DNA of 6,980 nt from a bacterium (lineage in GTDB: Bacteria > Desulfobacterota > DSWW01): positions 1-6,980 of the forward strand of contig JAUWSZ010000118.1 of NCBI GenBank assembly GCA_030609865.1, read 5' to 3'. How positions within the stretch are numbered: the stretch's first letter is position 1; each line of letters starts with the position of its first letter. Made by a program: the position numbers and the translations under genes. The notes under the pieces were generated by a model. It had not been told where the DNA came from and did no database searches. It saw only the letters and a program-made list of their open reading frames with translations. Below are positions 1 through 5,283 of the stretch, one piece after another.

Positions 1-897
1 GATCTCGATCACGACCACCTTTCCGGTGTCCGGGTCGTGGGCGAACTGGATGTTCGTGCCCCCGATCACCTGGATGCCCTCGACGATGTCGTAGGAGTAT
101 TTCTGGAGCCGGGCCTGGAGCTCCGGATCGATGGTCAGCATCGGGGCGGTGCAGAAGGAGTCGCCGGTGTGCACGCCCATGGCATCCACGTTTTCGATGA
201 AACAGACGGTGATCATCTGGTTCTTGGCGTCGCGGACCACCTCGAGCTCGAGTTCCTCCCAGCCGAGGACCGATTCCTCGACCAGGACCTGGCCCACCAG
301 GCTCACGGAGAGCCCGCGGCCGGCCACCACCCGCAATTCCTCCTCGTGGTAGACCAGCCCTCCCCCGGTCCCGCCCATGGTGTAGGCCGGCCGCAGGACG
401 ACCGGGTAACCGAGTTCGGAAGCGATCTTCAGGGCCTCGTCCACGCTCCGGGAGATCTTGCTCTTCGGCATCTCGATGCCGAGCCGGTTCATCGTGTCCT
501 TGAAGGCCTGCCGGTCCTCCCCGCGCTCGATGGCATCCGCCTGGACCCCGATGATCTGGACCCCGTATTTCTCGAGCACCCCCCGCCTGTGTAGCTCGGA
601 AGAAAGGTTCAGGCCGGACTGGCCGCCAAGGTTGGGAAGGAGTGCGTCGGGCCTCTCCTTTGCAACGATTTCCTCCATGGCGTCCGCGGTAAGGGGTTCG
701 ATGTAAGTCACATCCGCCATGCCCGGGTCGGTCATGATCGTGGCCGGGTTGGAGTTGACCAAGACGATATTGTAGCCGAGTTTCCGAAGGGCCTTGCATG
801 CCTGTGTGCCCGAATAGTCGAACTCGCAAGCCTGGCCGATAACGATCGGTCCGGAGCTGATGATCATCACCTTCTTGATGTCGTCACGTTTCGGCAT
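1..897 (-). CDS. carB: Carbamoyl-phosphate synthetase large subunit, N-terminal part (partial, runs off left edge)
   Basis: This gene makes the large subunit of carbamoyl-phosphate synthetase. The enzyme forms carbamoyl phosphate from bicarbonate, ATP and glutamine-derived ammonia for pyrimidine and arginine synthesis in the cytoplasm. The 299 visible codons start MPKRDDIKKV and cover the pre-ATP-grasp domain (GPIVIGQACEFDYSG, residues 16-30; NSNPATIMTDP, 48-58) and most of the first ATP-grasp domain. Residues equivalent to the E. coli ATP/bicarbonate-site residues are present: R129, R169, E208, E215 and H243. The frame is still open at the window edge, just before the expected NPR metal-site motif; the full protein is usually about 1070 residues. 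The start is supported by AAGGAG at 906-911, about 8 bases upstream. It follows guaA on the same strand after 231 bp, most of which is an inverted-repeat element. carA is not in view. The family identification is firm. Confidence 0.97.
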   Translation of the reverse strand, partial: MPKRDDIKKVMIISSGPIVIGQACEFDYSGTQACKALRKLGYNIVLVNSNPATIMTDPGMADVTYIEPLTADAMEEIVAKERPDALLPNLGGQSGLNLSSELHRRGVLEKYGVQIIGVQADAIERGEDRQAFKDTMNRLGIEMPKSKISRSVDEALKIASELGYPVVLRPAYTMGGTGGGLVYHEEELRVVAGRGLSVSLVGQVLVEESVLGWEELELEVVRDAKNQMITVCFIENVDAMGVHTGDSFCTAPMLTIDPELQARLQKYSYDIVEGIQVIGGTNIQFAHDPDTGKVVVIEI

Positions 898-1128
898 ATA
901 GCAATCTCCTTGGCGGGGGGCTGTGGGGCTAGGGGGTCGACAGGAAAATATCGCTATGTTTTCCTCGCAGATCTCGAATTGTTCGGTGCTGTCCTGGGTT
1001 CCGTCGGAGATTTGCGCCGGGCGACTTTCTTATGACAGGGGGAGGGAGAGACGGAGCCCAAGCAAATCGGAAACGGAACCCAGGACGGCACCGAACGGCT
1101 AGACTCTCCTTAAACATAGTGATATTTC
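898..1128. other. guaA-carB intergenic region
   Basis: These 231 bases hold the carB ribosome binding site (906-911), a short G-rich run on the plus strand (914-937) and the inverted-repeat element listed separately (942-1130). I see no credible gene. The open frames crossing this region are not protein-like. There is no obvious sigma-70 promoter for carB between the element and its ribosome binding site, so carB may be transcribed by readthrough from guaA or from a promoter I cannot recognise. Confidence 0.7.
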
Positions 1129-1130
1129 CT
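942..1130. repeat. Long imperfect inverted repeat, MITE- or REP-like element
   Basis: The left arm (942 to about 1016) and right arm (about 1062 to 1130) are imperfect reverse complements over roughly 70 bases. The outer ends match well: AGGAAAATATCGCTATGTTT on the left, against AGGAAATATCACTATGTTT when the right end is read on the minus strand. An inner block also matches: GTTCGGTGCTGTCCTGGGTT (981-1000), against GTTCGGTGCCGTCCTGGGTT from the right arm. ATTTGC (1010-1015) matches GCAAAT (1062-1067). The left end itself folds into a small hairpin (AGGAAAA at 942-948 with TTTTCCT at 959-965). The spacer of about 45 bases is purine-rich. No transposase frame lies inside. The right end begins inside the guaA stop codon. 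I see no clear target-site duplication. Size and structure suggest a MITE or a REP/BIME-type element; a large RNA hairpin or 3'-end stabiliser is the alternative. Confidence 0.8.
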
Positions 1131-2064
1131 AGATGTATTCGATGGTGGCCGGAGGCTTGGGCGTCAAGTCGTAGAGCACACGGGACACCTCCGCGATCTC
1201 GCCCGCGATCCGCTTCTCGAGCTTCCGGAGCACATCCCAGGGCAGATGCACAGGCTCTGCCGTCATGGCATCCTCGCTCTCCACGCAGCGGACCACGATC
1301 ATGTGCCCGAACTCGCGCGAGCCATCCGCCTTGAGGCCGGTAGCCCGGTCCTTCAGGAGTGCGGCAAAACACTGGAAGGCCGGAATGCCCTTGGTTTCCT
1401 CCTCCACGATCTTGACGGCCTTGCGGACGATCTCGATTCTCTCCGGATTCACCTCACCCAGGCAGCGTGTCGCAAGGCCGGGGCCGGGGAAGGGCATGCG
1501 TTGGGCGATCTCCTCGGAGAGGCCGAGTCCGGCCGCCACCTGCCTCACTCCGGGCTTGAAGAGTTCTATGAGCGGCTCGATCACCTTGAAGCCGTACCCC
1601 GCTTCGGGGTCGATACCGATCTGCTCGAGTATGTTGTGCTGGGTCTTCACGCCCTTCTGCGTCTCGATGATATCCGGCTTGATCGTTCCCTGGAGAAGAA
1701 ACCTCGCATCACTCGCCTTCACCACCTCACCGAGGCAGGTATAAAACGTATCTCGAAAGGCCTTGCGCTTTTCTTCCGGGTCCTCGATCCCCTTGAGGGC
1801 GGAGAAGAACCGATCCTTCACCTCGACGATTCTGACCCGGATCCCGAGGGGCTCGAAGGCGGCGGCAACGGACTCCGGCTCTTTCTCCCGCATCAGGCCG
1901 TCGTCCAAAAAAACCGTTTCCAACTGATCTCCCACGGCCCGGTGTGCCAGGGCGGTCACCACCGAGCTGTCCACCCCGCCCGAGAGTGCGTTGATCGCCC
2001 TGTCCTGTCCCACGGTTTCCCTGATCTGCGCCACCTTTTCCTCGATAAACTTCTCGACATCCAT
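1129..2064 (-). CDS. guaA: GMP synthetase, ATP-pyrophosphatase subunit (stand-alone, GuaAb type)
   Basis: The product adenylates XMP with ATP and aminates it to GMP, using ammonia supplied by a glutamine amidotransferase; it acts in cytoplasmic purine synthesis. At 311 residues it corresponds only to the C-terminal half of the usual fused bacterial GuaA (about 520 residues). The N-terminal class-I glutaminase domain is absent, as in archaeal two-subunit enzymes. Visible motifs are the PP-loop SGGVDSS (28-34), the LLQGTIKPDIIET segment (123-135), PFPGPGLATRCLGE (191-204) and the dimerisation domain ending KPPATIEYI (303-311). The start at 2064 was chosen because AGGAAAGGAAAG lies just upstream and the protein aligns from there. 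An in-frame ATG at 2133 would add 23 residues that look like untranslated leader. The TAG stop overlaps the end of the inverted repeat. carB follows on the same strand. Confidence 0.95.
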   Translation of the reverse strand: MDVEKFIEEKVAQIRETVGQDRAINALSGGVDSSVVTALAHRAVGDQLETVFLDDGLMREKEPESVAAAFEPLGIRVRIVEVKDRFFSALKGIEDPEEKRKAFRDTFYTCLGEVVKASDARFLLQGTIKPDIIETQKGVKTQHNILEQIGIDPEAGYGFKVIEPLIELFKPGVRQVAAGLGLSEEIAQRMPFPGPGLATRCLGEVNPERIEIVRKAVKIVEEETKGIPAFQCFAALLKDRATGLKADGSREFGHMIVVRCVESEDAMTAEPVHLPWDVLRKLEKRIAGEIAEVSRVLYDLTPKPPATIEYI

Positions 2065-2068
2065 GTCT

Positions 2069-2080
2069 CTTTCCTTTCCT
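2069..2080 (-). promoter_or_regulatory. Ribosome binding site deciding the guaA start
   Basis: On the minus strand AGGAAAGGAAAG lies 4 bases before the ATG at 2064, with the inner GGA about 7-8 bases away. This supports the 311-residue form over the in-frame ATG at 2133. Confidence 0.65.
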
Positions 2081-2145
2081 CGGGTCTGAAGGTCTTGCGG
2101 AGGCCCTCGATTTGACTGCGGGGACTCTAGCAAAACTGAACACCT

Positions 2146-2164
2146 CCTTCAAGGTGTTTGAAGG
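2146..2164. repeat. Short hairpin or operator-like inverted repeat upstream of guaA
   Basis: CCTTCAA (2146-2152) and TTGAAGG (2158-2164) are perfect reverse complements separated by 5 bases. They lie about 80 bases upstream of the guaA start, so they could be in its leader or be a protein-binding palindrome. There is no U-run after either arm, so it is not a standard terminator. Confidence 0.45.
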
Positions 2165-2310
2165 GGCTAAATGCAGCTGCAAACGAGGGGATTCGAAACC
2201 CGGTATTTCATAACATGGTTTGGGTCCTGCCTCATCCGACTCCAGAGAGTGTCCATCTCCCCGGCGATCTTGCGGCGTACAATACCGTCGAAGAACCATG
2301 TCCAAAACAA

Positions 2311-2347
2311 ATGTTGAATCCCTACCAATCAGGTAGGGGGTGAACAT
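2311..2347. repeat. Strong hairpin with 16-base arms
   Basis: CCCTACC (2320-2326) pairs perfectly with GGTAGGG (2332-2338) around a 5-base loop. The pairing resumes further out, with ATGTT (2311-2315) against AACAT (2343-2347); two mismatches and one G-U pair lie between. On the minus strand the hairpin is followed by TTGTTTTGG, so it could work as a weak intrinsic terminator or attenuator for minus-strand transcription towards guaA. No minus-strand gene ends directly upstream of it. A dyad operator is the other reading. Confidence 0.55.
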
Positions 2348-2391
2348 CTGGGCAACTTATGACACACTAGGGGGCAGGCTGGCATAGTTGG

Positions 2392-2417
2392 GTAACTGCG
2401 TCAAATAGTTACTTTTT
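2392..2417 (+). terminator. Weak terminator-like hairpin followed by TTTTT
   Basis: GTAACT (2392-2397) and AGTTAC (2407-2412) are perfect reverse complements with a 9-base loop, followed at once by five T residues on the plus strand. The stem is short and AT-rich, and no plus-strand gene precedes it, so a real terminator is uncertain. Confidence 0.25.
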
Positions 2418-2422
2418 CCAGA

Positions 2423-2455
2423 CCGAAGATATTGAGCACTTTTCCCCTTCTTCGG
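2423..2455. repeat. Inverted repeat with 7-base arms
   Basis: CCGAAGA (2423-2429) and TCTTCGG (2449-2455) are perfect reverse complements with a 19-base loop. The role is unknown. It lies upstream of the putative promoter of the Cys-rich gene. Confidence 0.35.
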
Positions 2456-2550
2456 CCATCCACCATATGTAGTGGCTGCCAAATCCACGGGCCTCGGGGT
2501 TATCAAACACGTTTGGCAATTATTAGAACATTCTCATAGTCACAAAAACG

Positions 2551-2580
2551 TTGACCCGGACACCTGTGCTTTCGTACCAT
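2551..2580 (+). promoter_or_regulatory. Possible sigma-70-type promoter for the Cys-rich gene
   Basis: TTGACC (2551-2556) and TACCAT (2575-2580) are separated by 18 bases and match the consensus hexamers at 5 of 6 and 4 of 6 positions. This would give an untranslated leader of about 85 bases before the chosen ATG. It is inferred from the pattern only, and the -10 is weak. Confidence 0.3.
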
Positions 2581-2655
2581 TACTATAGAAGGATCTTCAG
2601 TATGGTTGGCCAAGTCAAAATCCACCATTGTCTCGCATCTGCTAAACACACCTAT

Positions 2656-2664
2656 AAGAGGAGA
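2656..2664 (+). promoter_or_regulatory. Ribosome binding site deciding the start of the Cys-rich gene
   Basis: AAGAGGAGA lies 6 bases before the ATG at 2671. It supports this start over the in-frame ATG at 2602 and the TTG at 2551. Confidence 0.65.
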
Positions 2665-2670
2665 CAGACT

Positions 2671-3312
2671 ATGTTCTCACGACAGACGCTACCGGTCTGG
2701 GTTGGTCTCATTCTGCTTTCCGGTATGTTTCTCATGGGGCAGGATAGCTGGCCACCTCAGGATGGGACCTGTACAGATCCGCTGAATCCCTCGGCAGAAT
2801 GTGGGGCAGATCATCATTGCATTCCACAACCAGGCTCTGGAAGCCAGGGGCTATGTATCTCTCCCACAGGCCAGGGAACACAATTCGAATACTGTGTGCA
2901 GGATGTTGATTGTGGCGACATCTATCGTTGCAGTTCGATCGGCGCGACCTCTAACATCTGTTTGCAGTGGTGCAGAGTTGGATTTGATAGCGATTGTATC
3001 GGTTATCCTGATGACAACTGCATATCGCTGGCTCCTTCTGTCTATATCGGCAGCCAGGAATGGGGCATATGCGACACGGTGGGTACTGCGCCGGATGAAT
3101 GGAGCTGTTCAGCGGGTATCTACGCCGCCTCGGATGGTTGCGACTGCGGTTGTGCCGTTTTTGATCCTGACTGTGCAAATTCCACTAAGTCAGTCTGCGA
3201 TTACTGTGATCTAACGGGGGGCTGTGCCGAGGGTAATGCGGACTGCTCGTTATGGGGCTGCACAGACGTTTGGTGTCCTATAGATCCGACAGACAACTCA
3301 ATCTGTCTGTGA
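2671..3312 (+). CDS. Secreted cysteine-rich protein, function unknown
   Basis: This is a 213-residue protein with an N-terminal signal sequence (basic SR, then hydrophobic LPVWVGLILLSGMFLMG, residues 7-23). It is therefore probably exported to the periplasm or outside the cell. There is no lipobox cysteine. The mature part holds 24 cysteines, an even number that suggests many disulfides. Two halves can be seen. Residues 34-133 contain loosely repeated modules of the type C...ECGADHHC...GLC and C...DCGDIYRC...IC. Residues 146-212 carry WSC, DGCDCGCAVFDPDC (155-168), then C-x2-C pairs and more spaced cysteines. DGCDCGC...DPDC is a motif I recall from secreted proteins of Myxococcota and relatives. 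No catalytic motif is visible. It stands alone on the plus strand, is less GC-rich than its neighbours, and converges on the ilvD-family gene. A structural or surface protein is a guess. Confidence 0.8.
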   Translation: MFSRQTLPVWVGLILLSGMFLMGQDSWPPQDGTCTDPLNPSAECGADHHCIPQPGSGSQGLCISPTGQGTQFEYCVQDVDCGDIYRCSSIGATSNICLQWCRVGFDSDCIGYPDDNCISLAPSVYIGSQEWGICDTVGTAPDEWSCSAGIYAASDGCDCGCAVFDPDCANSTKSVCDYCDLTGGCAEGNADCSLWGCTDVWCPIDPTDNSICL

Positions 3313-3345
3313 AGTAGAGTGACCAGCCGAAGGGCCCCCGATTCC

Positions 3346-3368
3346 GTATGAACGGAGGATGTTCATAC
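3346..3368. repeat. Hairpin after the Cys-rich gene, possible bidirectional transcript end
   Basis: GTATGAAC (3346-3353) and GTTCATAC (3361-3368) are perfect reverse complements around a 7-base loop. They start 34 bases after the stop codon of the Cys-rich gene. Flanking GGGCCCCCG and CCGGGC could extend the stem imperfectly. Neither strand has a following U-run, so this would be an atypical terminator or an mRNA 3'-end stabiliser. Confidence 0.45.
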
Positions 3369-3553
3369 TCCGGGCATGGCTCGTTCCACTGAGGCATCGA
3401 CCGAGCCGGTTCACCACAAGATGTTGGGGTGCGGGAAGATGGGAAGAGAGTGACGGTTCCTGCTATGAGGTGCAACACAGGCCAACTCTCCGAATTGCAC
3501 ATATTGCGAATAGGCGACAACGAAAATTGAGAATGATCGTCGTCCGCTCTGAG

Positions 3554-3580
3554 AAGGAGGTGTCGCTATATTTCCCCTCG
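3554..3580. repeat. Possible solo end of the inverted-repeat element family
   Basis: AAGGAGGTGTCGCTATATTT followed by CCCCTCG resembles the left end of the 942-1130 element, AGGAAAATATCGCTATGTTT followed by TCCTCG. TCGCTAT and TTT are shared, and most differences are transitions. Like that element, it sits just beyond the stop codon of a minus-strand gene (ilvD family). The similarity is short and could be chance. Confidence 0.3.
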
Positions 3581-3585
3581 GCCCG

Positions 3586-5259
3586 CTAGCCCAGGACAGC
3601 CCCCTTGGCGGCGCTGCTGACGAGCTTCCGGTATCGACTCATGTAGCCCGGTGGCACAGGCTTCTGAACAGGCTGCCAGACCCTGCGCCGCTGCTCGAGC
3701 GCTTCGTCGGAAAGGTCCACAGAAAGGGAGCGGTTGGGGATATCGATCGTGATCTCGTCCCCGTCCTCCAGGAGGCCGATCGGGCCTCCCACGTATGCCT
3801 CAGGGGACACATGTCCGACGCAGGGCCCCGAGGTAGCGCCCGAGAAGCGGCCATCCGTGATCAGCGCTACCCGGTTCAGACCCGACATGGCGAGTTGGAG
3901 GGTCACGGCCAGGATCTCGGGCATGCCCGGCCCCCCTTTGGGGCCTTCGTACCGAATCACCAGGACCCGGCCCTCTTCGATCTTCCCTCCCTGGAGCGCA
4001 TCGAGGGCCTCCTGCTCCCCGTTCATGATCAACGCACCGCCGGTGAAGGTCATCATCGACGGATCCACGGCAGACTGCTTGACCACAGCGCCTTCCTGTG
4101 CAAGGTTTCCGTAGAGAACCACGGTCGCCCCCTCCGGCAGGCGAGGCTTGTCCAGCGGCGGAATCACGCTCTCATCCTCGACACGGGCATTGGCGACGAT
4201 TTCGCCCAGCTTCTGACCGGAGACGTTCAGGCAGTCAAGATCCAGCATGCCGCTGATGCGGCTCATCACGGCGGGCACCCCGCCCGCTCGATAGAGGTCC
4301 ACGATTCCGTGCGGCCCGTTCGGGGCGATTCCCAGGAGGGTGGGGATCTTCTTGTTCATCTCGTTGAACCTCTCCAGGGGCAGGTCGACCCCGATCTCGT
4401 GGGCCAGTGCGGGCAAGTGCAGGGTGGCGTTCGTGCTGCCCCCCACGGCCACGTCCACCATGACCGCGTTCTCGATCGACTGCTTCGTGAGGATCTTGCC
4501 CGCGGTCAACCCTTCCCTGATCATCTGGACGATCCGCTTGCCCGCTTCCCTGGCCTTCCGGAGGACCTCCTCGTGAAAGGCCGGGATCGCAGAGGTGCGC
4601 GGAAGCGCCATTCCGAGGGCCTCCATCAGAATCTGTCCGGTGTTTGCGGTCCCCATGATCTCACAGGCCCCACACGTGGCCGGGGTCGCGGTCTGGATCT
4701 TCATCTCGAGCGATTCGTAGTCCTTTGTGTTGATGCTGTCCTGTCCCCCGCTGCAGAAGCGGATGTTCCAGGCGCAGGCCCCCCCGGGGATACAGATCGT
4801 GGGGAGGTCCAGCCGCGCTGCGGCCATCAGCATGGCCGGGTTGATCTTGTCGCAGGAGCTCAGGGTGACCAGGCCGTCGAAGAGCTGGGACCGTACATAC
4901 ATTTCGACAGCGTCCGCGATGATCTCCCGCTGGGCCAGGATGAACCGCATCCCCTCGTTGCCGTTTGCCGGCCCGTCGCAGGGCGCGGGCACGCCAAACT
5001 CGAAGGGGATGCCGCCTGCAGCCCAGACCCCCTCCTTGACCCGCTCGGCCACCGCCCGAAGATGGGTGTGTCCCGGGTTAAACTCGGCGTATGAGTTCGC
5101 GATGGCGATGATCGGCGTCCCGCGCATCTCTTCCGGGTCGATCCCCAACCCCTGGAGAATCGATCTTCTGGCGATCCCCACGAACAACCCACGATCCTCG
5201 AAAATCTCCCGGCTCTTGTGCTTCATCACGGCCACGTCGTCTTTCGGCTTGTCGCTCAT
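3586..5259 (-). CDS. ilvD: IlvD/Edd-family dehydratase, probable dihydroxy-acid dehydratase
   Basis: This family dehydrates 2,3-dihydroxy acids to 2-keto acids with an Fe-S cluster. The namesake acts in the third step of valine/isoleucine synthesis, and other members act on sugar acids. The 557 residues match the family length. Seen in order: NPGHTHL (61-67), CDGPANGNEGM (94-104), SSCDKINPAMLMAAARL (134-150), TCGACEIMGTANT (195-207), GGSTNATLHLPALAHEIG (273-290), GNLAQEGAVVK (384-394), RYEGPKGGPGMPEIL (436-450) and ITDGRFSGATSGPCVGHVSPEA (467-488). C136 and C199 align with cluster cysteines. The first site reads PGH as in the E. coli enzyme, not PCN. DGPANGNEG departs from the usual DGIAMGHEG near the metal/substrate site, so the substrate may differ. 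The start has AAGGGG upstream; M12 is an alternative. It is the last gene of a likely three-gene unit, 24 bases after the lipoprotein gene. No other branched-chain pathway gene is in view. Confidence 0.88.
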   Translation of the reverse strand: MSDKPKDDVAVMKHKSREIFEDRGLFVGIARRSILQGLGIDPEEMRGTPIIAIANSYAEFNPGHTHLRAVAERVKEGVWAAGGIPFEFGVPAPCDGPANGNEGMRFILAQREIIADAVEMYVRSQLFDGLVTLSSCDKINPAMLMAAARLDLPTICIPGGACAWNIRFCSGGQDSINTKDYESLEMKIQTATPATCGACEIMGTANTGQILMEALGMALPRTSAIPAFHEEVLRKAREAGKRIVQMIREGLTAGKILTKQSIENAVMVDVAVGGSTNATLHLPALAHEIGVDLPLERFNEMNKKIPTLLGIAPNGPHGIVDLYRAGGVPAVMSRISGMLDLDCLNVSGQKLGEIVANARVEDESVIPPLDKPRLPEGATVVLYGNLAQEGAVVKQSAVDPSMMTFTGGALIMNGEQEALDALQGGKIEEGRVLVIRYEGPKGGPGMPEILAVTLQLAMSGLNRVALITDGRFSGATSGPCVGHVSPEAYVGGPIGLLEDGDEITIDIPNRSLSVDLSDEALEQRRRVWQPVQKPVPPGYMSRYRKLVSSAAKGAVLG

Positions 5260-5283
5260 GTAGGTCCCCTTGTCATCACACGG

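Larger units (their letters stand above)
2065..2670. other. 606-bp gene-free stretch between divergent guaA and Cys-rich gene
   Basis: No frame here looks like a real protein. The stretch has visibly lower GC than the metabolic genes on either side. It holds several inverted repeats: 2146-2164, 2311-2347, 2392-2412 and 2423-2455. It also holds a possible promoter and the ribosome binding site for the Cys-rich gene. It must contain the promoter for guaA on the minus strand, but I see no convincing -35/-10 pair. No purine riboswitch signature was recognised in the guaA leader. Confidence 0.6.
3313..3585. other. Convergent intergenic region between Cys-rich gene and ilvD-family gene
   Basis: These 273 bases hold one clear hairpin (3346-3368) and a sequence at 3554-3580 resembling an end of the 942-1130 repeat. 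I see no gene and no classical U-tailed terminator for either of the two genes that end here. The short open frames on both strands lack ribosome binding sites and protein-like composition. Confidence 0.6.

Noticed and set aside
37..594. 185-codon plus-strand open frame opposite carB
   Set aside because: The minus strand here encodes conserved carB motifs with key residues intact, so this frame is a shadow.
1246..2115. 289-codon plus-strand open frame opposite guaA
   Set aside because: It is the antisense shadow of a firmly identified gene and has no ribosome binding site or recognisable domain.
2065..2133. Longer guaA start at 2133 adding 23 residues
   Set aside because: The added residues resemble untranslated leader, and the ATG at 2064 has a good ribosome binding site and matches where the family begins.
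2185..2205. tRNA T-arm-like GGGTTTCGAATCCC on the minus strand, suggesting a tRNA or a tRNA-derived attachment site
   Set aside because: The flanking five-base stems do not pair when the loop is placed on TTC (position 53-61 would be T-C). No acceptor, D or anticodon arms can be built from the sequence upstream.
2551..2670. Extended N-terminus of the Cys-rich protein from TTG 2551 or ATG 2602
   Set aside because: The hydrophobic signal sequence belongs at the N-terminus, and AAGAGGAGA is well placed for ATG 2671. An extension would push the signal inward.
3470..3500. Inverted repeat GTGCAA/TTGCAC as a terminator for the convergent genes
   Set aside because: It has only six-base arms, a 19-base loop and no U-run; it is expected by chance.
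3359..3589. 76-codon plus-strand open frame in the convergent gap
   Set aside because: It has no ribosome binding site and no protein-like pattern, its start lies within a hairpin arm region, and it overlaps the ilvD-family stop.
3811..5094. 427-codon plus-strand open frame opposite the ilvD-family gene
   Set aside because: It is a GC-driven antisense shadow, rich in H, G, D and R, with no recognisable domain and complete overlap with a conserved gene.
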